Shown here: piece after piece, positions 1-7,407 of the stretch | How positions within the stretch are numbered: position 1 is the stretch's first letter | Layout: every line of letters begins with the position of its first letter | Assembly: GCA_036389375.1 (NCBI GenBank) | Contig: DASVQA010000055.1 | Coordinates: forward strand, 1-14,749 | Source: QHXQ01 sp036389375 | GTDB taxonomy: Bacteria > Acidobacteriota > Blastocatellia > Pyrinomonadales > Pyrinomonadaceae | DNA: 14,749 nucleotides | Direction of reading: 5' to 3' | The notes under the pieces: generated by a model | What the model was told of the DNA's origin: nothing | Seen by the model: only the letters and a program-made list of their open reading frames with translations | Databases searched by the model: none | Made by a program: the position numbers and the translations under genes

Positions 1-117
1 AGACTAAACCCTGTCCGCGCAACCTCGCGCGCGGCTGACTTGCAGAGCTGATCCGAACGTCCCTTTAAGATCAGTCGTGCAATCGAATACTTGGTGCAAT
101 TCCCCCAACGATGTAGG

Positions 118-133
118 CGACCCCGTCGGGTCG
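118..133. repeat. Small inverted repeat in the protease leader
   Basis: A 6-bp inverted repeat (CGACCC - CGTC - GGGTCG) about 40 bp upstream of the protease start. It could be a leader hairpin or chance in GC-rich DNA. The rest of 1-173 holds no convincing gene. A loose TTGCAG (40-45)/TTTAAG (64-69) pair with an 18-bp spacer is a possible but unproven promoter. Confidence 0.25.
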
Positions 134-173
134 TCGTCCCGCAGAGATTTCCACACTGCCTTAAGGAGGCGCT

Positions 174-1724
174 ATGAAGAAATTGCTCGCGTTCGTTGCT
201 GTCCTCGCCCTCGCCGTCCTCGCCTTTACCCCGTCGTCCATGCGTTCGCACGCCCAACTCAAAGAAGCATCCACGAAACTGCGCCGCAGCGCGCACCCCG
301 TCGTCGGGCGCTATATCGTCGTGCTGGACGATCAAGCTGTCGGCGCAAAGGGTGATCTATCGGCCGCGCCTTTCGTGGCCGACGACATGGCCGCCGGCTA
401 TGGCGCAAAGGTGGACAAAGTTTTCAAGCACGCACTGAACGGCTTCTCGGCGCGCATGAGCGAAGAACAGGCGCTCACACTCGCCAAAGACCCGCGCGTC
501 AAGTTCGTGCAAGAGGACGGCGTGTTCCACGCGACCACCGTGCAATCGAATCCGCCCTGGGGTCTCGACCGGATCGATCAGCGCAATCTGCCGCTGAGCG
601 CCAGCTATACCTACACGCCCACCGGCACGGGCGTCCACGCCTACGTCATTGACACAGGCATCCGCGTGACGCACACGCAATTCGGCGGGCGCGCATCCGT
701 CGCCTTCGACGCGATGAACGACGGGCAGAACGGGATTGATTGCAACGGGCACGGCACGCACGTCGCCGGCACGATTGGCGGCTCAACCTACGGCGTCGCC
801 AAAAACGTCACGCTCCATGCCGTGCGCGTGCTCGATTGCGCGGGCAACGGCACGAGTGCGAGCGTGATCGCGGGCGTGGACTGGGTGACCGCGCACCGCA
901 TCACGCCGGCCGTGGCGAACATGAGTCTCGGCGGCGGCGCGGATTCCGCGCTCGATACGGCGGTGCAGAATTCGATCAACGCGGGCGTGACCTACGCCAT
1001 CGCCGCCGGCAACGACAATGGCCTCGATGCCTGCACAGAGTCGCCCGGCCGCGTCGCGGCAGCGCTCACCGTCGGCTCGACGACCAGCACGGATGCGCGC
1101 TCCTCATTCTCCAACATCGGCACGTGCGTGGACATCTTCGCGCCCGGTTCTTCGATCCTATCGTCGTGGTCAACGAGCGACACGGCGACCAACACGATCA
1201 GCGGCACTTCGATGGCGACGCCGCACGTCGTCGGCGTTGCCGCGCTCTACCTTGAAACGAACACGGCCGCCTCGCCCGCGACCGTTGCCAACGCGATCAT
1301 CAGCACGGCGACGACGGGCGTGCTGACCGGCATCGGCACAGGCTCGCCCAACCGTCTGCTCTACTCGCTGCTGACGACGGGCGGCGGCAGTGGCGGCGGC
1401 GCACCGACCGCATGCGCCGGTGGCACGCTCTACACCGGCACGCTCTCAGGCACGGGCAGCTTCAGCTATCAGCCGGGCGGCTCGTACTACCTCAGCAACG
1501 TCTCCGGCACACACAAAGGCTGTCTGGTCGGGCCGGCATCGGGCGCGGACTTCGACCTCTACCTGCAAAAGTGGAACGGCTCGACTTGGGTGGACGTAGC
1601 CAGCAGCACGAGCGCCAGCGCCAGCGAAACCATCTCCTATAGCGGCACGTCCGGCTACTATCGCTGGCAGATTTACTCTTACAGCGGCAGCGGCAGCTAC
1701 AACTTCTGGCTCGTGCATCCGTAA
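174..1724 (+). CDS. Secreted subtilisin-like serine protease (S8) with I9 propeptide and C-terminal PPC-like domain
   Basis: An extracellular endopeptidase of the subtilisin/proteinase K type. Residues 1-27 form a Sec signal peptide (two Lys, a Leu/Ala/Val-rich core, then SHA). An inhibitor-I9-like propeptide follows (about 42-120, starting near GRYIVVLDD). The catalytic triad is readable: Asp160 in YVIDTG, His193 in NGHGTHVAGT and Ser346 in SGTSMATPH; Asn280 in AAGND is the expected oxyanion-hole residue. A Gly/Ser linker (about 402-410) leads to a Ser/Tyr/Gly-rich domain (about 415-514) resembling bacterial pre-peptidase C-terminal (PPC) domains, which usually assist secretion or binding and may be removed. 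The start is well set by TAAGGAGG ending 4 bases before the ATG. The 516 residues suit this proteinase K-like group with an added C-terminal domain. A strong terminator follows directly, so the gene is probably monocistronic. The family is certain; the substrate is unknown. Confidence 0.95.
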   Translation: MKKLLAFVAVLALAVLAFTPSSMRSHAQLKEASTKLRRSAHPVVGRYIVVLDDQAVGAKGDLSAAPFVADDMAAGYGAKVDKVFKHALNGFSARMSEEQALTLAKDPRVKFVQEDGVFHATTVQSNPPWGLDRIDQRNLPLSASYTYTPTGTGVHAYVIDTGIRVTHTQFGGRASVAFDAMNDGQNGIDCNGHGTHVAGTIGGSTYGVAKNVTLHAVRVLDCAGNGTSASVIAGVDWVTAHRITPAVANMSLGGGADSALDTAVQNSINAGVTYAIAAGNDNGLDACTESPGRVAAALTVGSTTSTDARSSFSNIGTCVDIFAPGSSILSSWSTSDTATNTISGTSMATPHVVGVAALYLETNTAASPATVANAIISTATTGVLTGIGTGSPNRLLYSLLTTGGGSGGGAPTACAGGTLYTGTLSGTGSFSYQPGGSYYLSNVSGTHKGCLVGPASGADFDLYLQKWNGSTWVDVASSTSASASETISYSGTSGYYRWQIYSYSGSGSYNFWLVHP

Positions 1725-1750
1725 AGCACGGCCACAATGGCATAAGCGCG

Positions 1751-1786
1751 AGGACGAGGCGGCCACAGGGTCGCCTCGTCCTTTTT
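1751..1786 (+). terminator. Rho-independent terminator of the S8 protease gene
   Basis: A perfect 11-bp stem (AGGACGAGGCG at 1751-1761 pairing with CGCCTCGTCCT at 1772-1782) closes a 10-base loop and runs into TTTTT (1782-1786). It lies 26 bases after the stop codon on the coding strand. This is a textbook intrinsic terminator and separates the protease from the downstream hydrolase gene. Confidence 0.9.
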
Positions 1787-1872
1787 CCGGCCCGCTATTT
1801 TGCCGCCCTTTCTGCTTTTGACCTTTCCTCGTTCGCCCCTTAAATTTCTTTACGGAGGTACACGCGGAAACT

Positions 1873-2913
1873 TTGCTGGCTCGCTTCATGCACGCGCACG
1901 AGCGCCGGATCGCGCGCCGCGACGACAACCGGCTGGTGCGCCCCTTTGAGTGGGGCGCGGACTACGTCGGCGCGCATGCAAACGGCGACGACCCGCGTCA
2001 ACTGCTGGCGCGTTACGCCGAGCGTGCGCTCGCGCACAGCGACGAGTTCTACGCGCTCTCGCCCGTCGGCGATTATCAACTTAACGACGCGAACCTGCTC
2101 ACGTGGCCGAGCGCCGTCCACACGCCGTCGCCTGCAAACAACACCGTGTACGCGCAATTCTTCCCGCCTGCCGGGCAAACGCAGCAGGCGCGCGTGCGGC
2201 CCCGACGCGCCGTCGTCATGCTGCCGCACTGGAACGCGCAGCGCACAGCCTACGCCGAACTCGGCCGCATCTTTGCGCGCCTCGGCATCGCGGGCTTGAG
2301 CGTCTCGCTCCCCTATCACGACGAGCGCCGCCCCGCCGAACTCGAACGCGCCGATTTCCTCGTCTCGTCCAACATCGGGCGCTCGCTCCAATCCATGCGG
2401 CAAGCCGTCGTGGACGCGCGCGCCGCCGTCCACTGGCTGCACGCGCAGGGCTATGAGCGCGTCGGCATCATGGGCACGAGCATAGGTTCGTGCGTCGCCT
2501 TTCTCACCTTCGTACACGAACCGCTGCTCAGAGCCGGCGTCTTCAACCACGCTTCCGGCTACGTTGCGGACGTGGTCTGGCGCGGTCTCTCGACCCAGCA
2601 CGTCCGCGCAGGCATCGGCGATGCCATCACGCTCGCCGAACTGCGCCGACACTGGTTGCCCATCAGCCCGCTTGCCTACACCCCGCGCCTCGCCCAACAA
2701 CCTGCGCGCCCAATGCGCTTCATCTGCGCCCGCTACGATCTGACTTTCCCGGACGACCTCTCGCGCGATCTCATCAACGGCGTCCGCGCCACCGGCCACA
2801 CGCTCGACGTGCAATGGCTGCCCTGTGGTCACTACACGCTCGGCCACGCCCCTTGGAAGTATGTTGACGGCTGGAAGATCGTCACGTTCCTTAGAAAGCA
2901 CCTGAGCGACTAA
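1873..2913 (+). CDS. Alpha/beta hydrolase, ABHD18-like
   Basis: A probable serine hydrolase of the alpha/beta fold, 346 residues, with no signal peptide and therefore cytoplasmic. The hydrolase core starts about residue 112 (AVVMLPHW). Ser203 in IMGTSIGSC is the nucleophile elbow (G-x-S-x-G); Asp289 in ICARYDL, or Asp294/295, is the likely acid; and His320 in LPCGHYTLG is the likely base. An N-terminal extension of about 110 residues precedes the core. The set HW-N-Q-R, PYHDERRP and the late CGHYTLG recalls the ABHD18/DUF2048 group, recognised from memory only. The start is uncertain: TTG 1873 lies 14 bases after GGAGG (1854-1858), and an in-frame ATG at 1888 would remove five residues. The gene sits 86 bp after a strong terminator and so needs its own promoter. 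The substrate is unknown. Confidence 0.85.
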   Translation: MLARFMHAHERRIARRDDNRLVRPFEWGADYVGAHANGDDPRQLLARYAERALAHSDEFYALSPVGDYQLNDANLLTWPSAVHTPSPANNTVYAQFFPPAGQTQQARVRPRRAVVMLPHWNAQRTAYAELGRIFARLGIAGLSVSLPYHDERRPAELERADFLVSSNIGRSLQSMRQAVVDARAAVHWLHAQGYERVGIMGTSIGSCVAFLTFVHEPLLRAGVFNHASGYVADVVWRGLSTQHVRAGIGDAITLAELRRHWLPISPLAYTPRLAQQPARPMRFICARYDLTFPDDLSRDLINGVRATGHTLDVQWLPCGHYTLGHAPWKYVDGWKIVTFLRKHLSD

Positions 2914-2929
2914 AGCGCCTGCGGCTTTA
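2911..2929 (+). terminator. Weak hairpin at the end of the hydrolase gene
   Basis: TAAAGC (2911-2916, containing the stop codon) pairs with GCTTTA (2924-2929) around a 7-base loop, followed by a T-containing stretch (AATTCTCT). The stem is short and A/T-rich, so this is at best a weak terminator. Confidence 0.3.
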
Positions 2930-2955
2930 ATTCTCTATCGCCAGCCAGCAACTAA

Positions 2956-3339
2956 CTAACGTGCCTGCGCCGCGCGCGGCTTGTGCCGCCTCTTTTCCCT
3001 CTCCTTCATCAGCTTTATCTGCGCCAAGCCCCGCTCAATTGCGCCATTGATGAGTTGCAAAGGTTCATCCTTCGGATGAAGCTGCCCTGTCAGCGACAAC
3101 AGGTACAGCTTGAGCGCCGCCCTGTGTGCGTTGGTGTGCAGATAAGCCGCTTCAATCTCAGCCAAGATAGATGCACGCGCCGCTTTAACTCCGGCGGGCC
3201 CGCGCGCCATCGTCGTTTTAAGGGTAAACAACCCGCGCGCAATCTGCTCGGCGATGTCCGGGTCATTGATCGCAGTCCAAGTCTGTTCGTCAATGAGCAA
3301 ATCCTGATCTGCTGCCAATTGCTTCACCTGATGGGCCAT
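2956..3339 (-). CDS. Unknown small, helical, charged protein
   Basis: A 127-residue product I do not recognise. It has no signal peptide or membrane segment. The sequence alternates hydrophobic and charged residues in a way that predicts mostly helix (for example around residues 60-85 and 95-118) and ends in a very basic tail (KEREKRRHKPRAAQAR), which could touch nucleic acid. The ATG at 3339 lacks a clear ribosome-binding site. The reading frame is nevertheless free of stops with normal-looking codons, and the plus-strand frame across it codes for nothing recognisable. Base composition is less GC-rich than in the flanking genes, like the XRE gene it diverges from 231 bp away. The two may have arrived together or form a small regulatory pair, but that is inference. 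Confidence 0.6.
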   Translation of the reverse strand: MAHQVKQLAADQDLLIDEQTWTAINDPDIAEQIARGLFTLKTTMARGPAGVKAARASILAEIEAAYLHTNAHRAALKLYLLSLTGQLHPKDEPLQLINGAIERGLAQIKLMKEREKRRHKPRAAQAR

Positions 3340-3500
3340 AAGATGACGAAGGTGCGCCGGGTTTGCTATCTTTGCGCCGCGCTCTTTCGATTACAGGCAA
3401 CGGTCACATGCGTAGCTCAACCTCACCAATTGCTGAGTGATGAGCATCGCCGTTGAGCACCAAAGGATTAGGCTCACGGCGACGCTCGAACGCAGTAGAA

Positions 3501-3524
3501 TTTTATCCTCTACAGAGGATAAAA
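3501..3524. promoter_or_regulatory. 24-bp palindrome upstream of the XRE gene, candidate operator
   Basis: TTTTATCCTC at 3501-3510 is the exact reverse complement of GAGGATAAAA at 3515-3524. The two central bases next to the arms also pair, leaving only two unpaired bases in the middle. It lies 46 bp before the start of a helix-turn-helix gene and about 160 bp before the start of the divergent unknown gene. Two-fold symmetric sites of this length and place typically bind a dimeric repressor, so autoregulation by the XRE protein is the simplest reading. A cruciform or attenuator role is less likely because no T-run follows. Confidence 0.6.
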
Positions 3525-3552
3525 GCAGATTACCCGATAGGCTTTCTGCCTC

Positions 3553-3572
3553 ATTAGGGGGTAACTCCTAAT
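3553..3572. promoter_or_regulatory. Ribosome-binding site of the XRE gene inside a short inverted repeat
   Basis: ATTAGG (3553-3558) and CCTAAT (3567-3572) are inverted copies flanking the AGGGGGT ribosome-binding stretch, and the right arm includes the first two bases of the ATG at 3571. Folding of the mRNA here would hide both the Shine-Dalgarno sequence and the start codon, which could limit translation. The 6-bp stem is short, so the effect is uncertain. Confidence 0.35.
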
Positions 3573-3888
3573 GGGCAATCCGCGTCCAAAGCCACAACGT
3601 CTGGCCGAAAAGCTGGCCCGGATTCGCGCCGCGCTTGGTCTATCACAGACGGACTTGCTGAAGCGGTTAGGGCTTGAAGAGGATATGAAGCACACAAGAA
3701 TATCGGAGTATGAATTAGGCCAACGTGAGCCATCCTTGCTGACACTATTGCAATATGCGCGCGTTGCTAATGTGGCAATGGAAGCTCTCGTTGACGATGA
3801 GTTGGATATTCCTGACAAGCTGCCTAGCCCGACCAAGAGTGAGGGCATTAAGCGCGCAGCAAGCGCACGCAAGCGGAGCAGACGTTGA
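3571..3888 (+). CDS. XRE-family helix-turn-helix DNA-binding protein
   Basis: A 105-residue cytoplasmic transcriptional regulator. Residues about 10-72 form a Cro/C1-type helix-turn-helix: LAEKLARIRAALGLSQTDLLKRLG, then an R-I-S-E-Y-E-L-G-Q-R-E-P-S recognition segment, then LLTLLQYARVANVAMEALVDDE. The tail (about 80-105) is short and basic (ARKRSRR). The start is supported by AGGGGGT (3555-3561) 9 bases upstream. The N-terminus MGNPRPKPQRLAEKL recalls a set of short XRE proteins that I associate with Acidobacteriota genomes (from memory). The A/T-richer codons contrast with flanking genes and hint at acquisition or a different expression class. Its probable target is the palindrome at 3501-3524. 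It could be the antitoxin half of a pair with the divergent gene, but nothing in that gene identifies a toxin. Confidence 0.88.
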   Translation: MGNPRPKPQRLAEKLARIRAALGLSQTDLLKRLGLEEDMKHTRISEYELGQREPSLLTLLQYARVANVAMEALVDDELDIPDKLPSPTKSEGIKRAASARKRSRR

Positions 3889-3966
3889 AGCAGCCGCACG
3901 GCTTGCGCGGACTAGCGTGACCATAGCATAGCGGGCGCGCATGGTTGCGACCGAAGGAGGTTGAAG

Positions 3967-4524
3967 TTGGACGTGGTCAGGCATTTGACGATGGCCGAGC
4001 TTGAAGCGGGCTTGGACGAGATTCGGCGGTCGCCAAAGGACGAAGGCGTGTTGAAGTTGATCGTGCGCCGCCCTGCGGTTGACGAGCGGGAAGTCTTAGC
4101 GGAGGGTGAGCTTCATCCGGCCGCGGGTCTCGTGGGCGACAGTTGGCGCACGCGCGGTAGTTCGCGCACCGCTGATGGCTCGGCGCATCCTGACATGCAA
4201 CTCAACATCATGAACGCGCGCGTCGTCGCGCTGGTCGCGCAGGCGCAAGAGCGTTGGCCGCTCGCGGGCGATCAACTCTTTATAGATATGGATTTGAGCG
4301 CGGAAAACTTGCCCGCAGGGACGCGGCTCGCGCTCGGCTCGGCCATCATTGAAGTCACGGCCGAACCGCACACCGGCTGCAAAAAGTTCGTCGCGCGCTT
4401 CGGCCTAGAGGCAATGAAATTCGTCAACTCAGAGGTCGGCCGGGAACTACACCTGCGCGGCATCAATGCTAAGGTCGTGCAACCCGGCGTGATTCGGGTC
4501 GGTCAGGCGGTCAAAAAAATCTAG
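3967..4524 (+). CDS. MOSC domain-containing protein
   Basis: A cytoplasmic protein of about 185 residues with a MOSC (molybdenum cofactor sulfurase C-terminal) fold, a domain thought to handle sulfur or the molybdenum cofactor through a conserved cysteine. The hallmark is EPHTGCKKFVARFG, with Cys at residue 138 counted from this start, followed by the LHLRGINAKVVQPGVIRVG end strand. The upstream GLVGDSW segment and the Q-L-N-I-M-N-A-R stretch also fit the family. AAGGAGG at 3954-3960 abuts TTG 3961, so that start is too close. TTG 3967 (6-base spacing) is best; GTG 3973 or ATG 3991 are alternatives. The gene ends 15 bp before the stop of the convergent PilZ gene. The domain call is firm; the reaction is not known. 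Confidence 0.85.
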   Translation: MDVVRHLTMAELEAGLDEIRRSPKDEGVLKLIVRRPAVDEREVLAEGELHPAAGLVGDSWRTRGSSRTADGSAHPDMQLNIMNARVVALVAQAQERWPLAGDQLFIDMDLSAENLPAGTRLALGSAIIEVTAEPHTGCKKFVARFGLEAMKFVNSEVGRELHLRGINAKVVQPGVIRVGQAVKKI

Positions 4525-4539
4525 CCGCGCTGGCGCGCT

Positions 4540-4842
4540 TCAGCGAGCGAGAAACTGCGTGAGCGCCTGTTGCTCGTCTTCGGTCAGGTAGGTGAAGGCG
4601 AGACTGAAGCCGGTGTTGGGATCGACGGAGGCAACCTGCCCGCGCAGGCGCAGCCACGCGCCGCCCGGCAGTTTGAGAGCGAAGAGAATGAACTCGCCTA
4701 CGTCCGCGTGGCCGGGCGTGTCTATGAAGCAGCCGCCCAGACTCAAGTCGCTGACGCGCGCCTGATGGCGGCCCGACAATCCTTCCCAGTAGGCTTCGAT
4801 GGAGACGCTGCTGCGCGGGTCTTCTCTGCGTTCGTGCGACAT
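4540..4842 (-). CDS. PilZ domain protein (probable c-di-GMP receptor)
   Basis: A single-domain, 100-residue PilZ protein. Both c-di-GMP-binding signatures are visible: RxxxR in HERREDPR (Arg6 and Arg10) and DxSxxG in DLSLGG (Asp32, Ser34, Gly37). The beta-strand pattern that follows (FILFALKLPGG, LRGQVASVDP, GFSLAF) fits the barrel. Binding of c-di-GMP is expected from the intact motifs but unproven; such proteins often affect motility, exopolysaccharide or surface export. I chose ATG 4842, not the longer upstream frame, because homology begins at MSHERRE and an AAGGA-type site (TTAAAGGAAACC) precedes it. It starts 25 bp after the stop of the FTCD gene on the same strand, so the two are probably co-transcribed. 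Confidence 0.9.
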   Translation of the reverse strand: MSHERREDPRSSVSIEAYWEGLSGRHQARVSDLSLGGCFIDTPGHADVGEFILFALKLPGGAWLRLRGQVASVDPNTGFSLAFTYLTEDEQQALTQFLAR

Positions 4843-4867
4843 AAGGTTTCCTTTAACCTCCAAACGA

Positions 4868-6529
4868 TCAGCCGATGGCGTCGAGCAGCATCTCTTCCAC
4901 GCGCGTGGCGATGCCGCGCGCGCGCGCGAGCAGATCGTCGGCGCGGGCGCGATGCTCGTCCGCAAACTCTTCATCTTCGATCTCGGCGGTGTTGACCAGC
5001 ACGTTGTAACGCGCGCCCGTCGTGGCCGCGAGCGCGAGTTGCGCGCCCGTCGCAGCATCCGAGAGCCACGCCGGCTCGCCCAGTTCCGCCAGCATCTCTA
5101 ACAACTCGCCCGCCTGCACCGCCAGACTCGCTGCTTCGAGCGGCACGGTCGCCGCGCCCTTCAACGCTTCTTCGACGGCGTGTGCCCGCGCGCGTCGTTC
5201 TTCGTCCGTCGCACGCGGCTGTCGGCGCGCAGCCAGCACGCGCGCAAAGGCGGCAGCGTCTTCGTCCACCGCATCCATCAGACGCGCGCGCAGGTCGCTC
5301 AACGTCTGCAACGCCTCGCGCGCCTCGCTCTCAGCCCCGCGCCCGCGCCGCGCGAGCAGCCGCGCCGACATCTCGCCGAGCGCCGCCGCCAGCGCACCCG
5401 CCTGCGCCGCCGCCGCCCCGCCACCCGCCGCAGCAGCAGGCAACAGTTGGGAGACAGTTGAGAGAGCGTCTGCGTCGGCGGTGATAGCGGTTGGTTGAGT
5501 AATGACTGACGGCTGCTCGTTGACCGTTGCAGGTTGAGCGCCGAACGGCGAGGACGGCCGCGCTTGGTCGTGCTGCTTGTTACTAAGCGCCTTGCGTCTA
5601 TTGTCTACGGCCTGCGCGATGCGATTTTCAAGCACAAGTTCGGGCGCAAAGTTTTCGAGTTGCAGGAAGTATTCGGCGCTGCGGTCGAGCGCGGCTTGCG
5701 GGATGAGGCCGACGATCTCGCTGCCGGCGATGTTGACGCCCCAGCGCGCCGCCTCTTGCCTGACCGCCGCGAAAGCATGATGCAGCGCCGTCTGCTCAAA
5801 GCGCACAAGGTTCATTGAGACCTGCGTTAGCCCGCGCTCCGGCAACTCGAAGCCGAGCGCCTTCAGGTAACGCAGACCACCATCGCGGCCACGCACTGCC
5901 CGCGCAATGCGCCGCGCAATAGTGACATCCCGCGTGTGCAGGTTGACGTTGTAGGCGATGAGAAAGGGGCGCGCGCCGACCACACAAGCGCCCGCCGTCT
6001 CGTGTACGCGCGCCGCGCCCACGTCCGGCGCACGCGCCGCTTCGACGCCGATCTCCACGCGCAACTGCTCGAAGCCTTTGCGGCGCACGTCTTCGAGATT
6101 CACGCGGTCAGGACGCTGGGCTGCCGCTTCGTAGAAATAGACGGGCACGGCCAACTCGCGCGCGATGCGTCCGCCCGCTTCGTGCGCGAGCCGCACACAG
6201 TCGGCGAGCGTCACGCCGCCGACGGGCACGAACGGCAGCACGTCGAGCGCGCCGACGCGCGGGTGCGCGCCCGTGTGCTCGCGCAGATCAATTAGCTCAA
6301 CAGCCAACGCCGCCGCACGCACCGCCGCTTCGACCGCCGCTTCCGGCGCGGCCACGAACGTGATGACCGTGCGATTGTGATCCGCGTCGCTGTGCGTATC
6401 GAGCACGAGCGCGCCCGCGACCGATTCGATCACTTCGACGAGCCGCGCAATCGTCGCCGGTCGCCGCCCTTCGCTGAAGTTCGGCACACACTCGACGATG
6501 CGCGGCCAATCTGTCATGTTCATCGCCAC
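4868..6529 (-). CDS. ftcD: Bifunctional glutamate formimidoyltransferase / formimidoyl-tetrahydrofolate cyclodeaminase
   Basis: Cytosolic enzyme of histidine degradation. It transfers the formimidoyl group of N-formimidoyl-L-glutamate to tetrahydrofolate, then deaminates and cyclises it to 5,10-methenyl-tetrahydrofolate. The transferase half spans about residues 10-310, beginning with VECVPNFSEG. His89 in HTGAHPRVGALDVLPF aligns with the catalytic His82 described for the mammalian enzyme. The cyclodeaminase half is about 354-553 (SQLLPAAAAGGGAAAAQAGA through the ARYNVLVN region and a helical tail). They are joined by a linker (about 315-352) rich in Gln, Pro, Ser and Thr. The 553 residues match the fused animal-type layout. 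The start is uncertain: GTG 6529, ATG 6523 and ATG 6517 are in frame with no strong ribosome-binding site, and the homologous region begins shortly after. No other histidine-utilisation gene lies in the window. Confidence 0.95.
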   Translation of the reverse strand: MAMNMTDWPRIVECVPNFSEGRRPATIARLVEVIESVAGALVLDTHSDADHNRTVITFVAAPEAAVEAAVRAAALAVELIDLREHTGAHPRVGALDVLPFVPVGGVTLADCVRLAHEAGGRIARELAVPVYFYEAAAQRPDRVNLEDVRRKGFEQLRVEIGVEAARAPDVGAARVHETAGACVVGARPFLIAYNVNLHTRDVTIARRIARAVRGRDGGLRYLKALGFELPERGLTQVSMNLVRFEQTALHHAFAAVRQEAARWGVNIAGSEIVGLIPQAALDRSAEYFLQLENFAPELVLENRIAQAVDNRRKALSNKQHDQARPSSPFGAQPATVNEQPSVITQPTAITADADALSTVSQLLPAAAAGGGAAAAQAGALAAALGEMSARLLARRGRGAESEAREALQTLSDLRARLMDAVDEDAAAFARVLAARRQPRATDEERRARAHAVEEALKGAATVPLEAASLAVQAGELLEMLAELGEPAWLSDAATGAQLALAATTGARYNVLVNTAEIEDEEFADEHRARADDLLARARGIATRVEEMLLDAIG

Positions 6530-6610
6530 CGCCGACGAGTTTAGAACCGAGACACGCTTCAGGAAAAGCTTTATTTTGTGCGGGCGGGGCTGGCGCGGGC
6601 CGGCGGGTTA

Positions 6611-6654
6611 AAAACAGACCGCCGCGCCCACGTTGCATATCGTGGGCGCGGCGG
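6611..6654 (-). terminator. Rho-independent terminator of the tail-collar gene
   Basis: A perfect 14-bp stem (CCGCCGCGCCCACG at 6619-6632 with its complement at 6641-6654) closes an 8-base loop. Read on the minus strand it is followed by TCTGTTTTTA (6618 down to 6609). It lies 73 bp past the tail-collar stop codon, in the right orientation, and isolates it from the FTCD operon. Confidence 0.85.
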
Positions 6655-6727
6655 CGTTAACGCAATTTGCAGATGGGGCGACGCGTCGATCTATCGGTCG
6701 TGCCTGCCCCTCGTGCCTCGTTGCGGG

Positions 6728-7252
6728 TTAGTTACGCGAGGGGAAGATACCTTCCAGCGCGATGACGTAATTCAGGGCAAGGTATGGCTGCATAATCTCA
6801 AAGGGTACTGAAGACCCGCCCTGCAAGCCGCCCGTGATTGCGCCGGCGTTCATCGTCGTACTGGTGGTCGGGGCGTAGGAGAAGCCCGCAGTCGGGGCGG
6901 GGAAATTGTTGTCGGGATGCCCCGTGGTGGCGTCGTCGCCGTTAGCGTGGAGCACGATGGGCGCGGCCGGCGGCAGGTTCTGCTGAAGCAGCGTAGTGCT
7001 CTCAGTACCGCCCGATTGTCCGAGGGCGTAGGGCGACAGCCCCGGCCCTTGACCGGCATGGACAGGCACGCGACCGCGCAGGTCGGGGAGCGCGAAGGTC
7101 GTCTGCCCGTTGCCGCCGTAGGTTGTACCCAGAAGCGAGAAGAGGGCCGTGTTCTGCGCGATAGAGAGTATCTGGCCGTTGCACATGGCCCAGCCGCGCG
7201 GCGCGAAGTTGCCACCGAATATCATGATCTGCGCCAGGAAAGGTTCTGACAT
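6728..7252 (-). CDS. Phage tail collar domain protein (microcystin-dependent protein MdpB-like)
   Basis: A 174-residue protein with a complete phage tail-collar domain. The hallmark stretch runs IMIFGGNFAPRGWAMCNGQ, L-F-S-L-L-G-T-T-Y-G-G-N-G, then F-A-L-P-D-L-R-G-R (about residues 8-60), and the Gly/Thr-rich C-terminal half ends in PYLALNYVIALEGIFPSRN. In phages such domains are part of tail fibres; free-standing bacterial versions (MdpB type) are widespread and mostly uncharacterised. The start is ATG 7252, preceded by GAGGAG (7262-7267) and followed by the family's usual beginning MSEPFLAQI; a longer in-frame extension to 7393 lacks support. No signal peptide is visible, so the route out of the cell, if any, is unknown. 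No other phage genes surround it. It is transcribed away from the two small-domain genes and GNAT, so they probably form a divergent functional unit. Confidence 0.9.
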   Translation of the reverse strand: MSEPFLAQIMIFGGNFAPRGWAMCNGQILSIAQNTALFSLLGTTYGGNGQTTFALPDLRGRVPVHAGQGPGLSPYALGQSGGTESTTLLQQNLPPAAPIVLHANGDDATTGHPDNNFPAPTAGFSYAPTTSTTMNAGAITGGLQGGSSVPFEIMQPYLALNYVIALEGIFPSRN

Positions 7253-7270
7253 TTCTTTATTCTCCTCTGG

Positions 7271-7294
7271 ACTGAACCGCTCAGGCGGATCAGT
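7271..7294 (-). promoter_or_regulatory. Leader hairpin upstream of the tail-collar gene
   Basis: ACTGAACCGC (7271-7280) and GCGGATCAGT (7285-7294) are inverted, matching at 9 of 10 positions around TCAG. In the minus-strand leader the hairpin ends a few bases before the GAGGAG ribosome-binding site. It could modulate translation or serve as an operator. The rest of the 353-bp divergent gap (7253-7605) shows no gene. Confidence 0.4.
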
Positions 7295-7407
7295 CGGGTC
7301 TATAAGACAACAGGTTAACCCCTTGCCGCTATGGGGCGAAAACTGGTTCTTCGTGCCGGACGGAAATTCTCGTTGACAGACGAATACCCGCACGTAGGGG
7401 TGGCGTT

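Noticed and set aside
1840..2901. A 353-codon minus-strand frame opposite the alpha/beta hydrolase
   Set aside because: It is long only because GC-rich coding DNA leaves antisense frames open. It is Arg/Val/Ala-rich with no domain, while the plus strand has a clear hydrolase.
4843..5058. Upstream extension of the PilZ reading frame
   Set aside because: It runs antisense-frame-shifted inside the FTCD C-terminus, is Arg/Ser-rich shadow sequence, and PilZ homology with a ribosome-binding site starts at 4842.
7253..7393. N-terminal extension of the tail-collar frame
   Set aside because: The family N-terminus and a GAGGAG ribosome-binding site point to 7252, and the extension crosses the leader hairpin.
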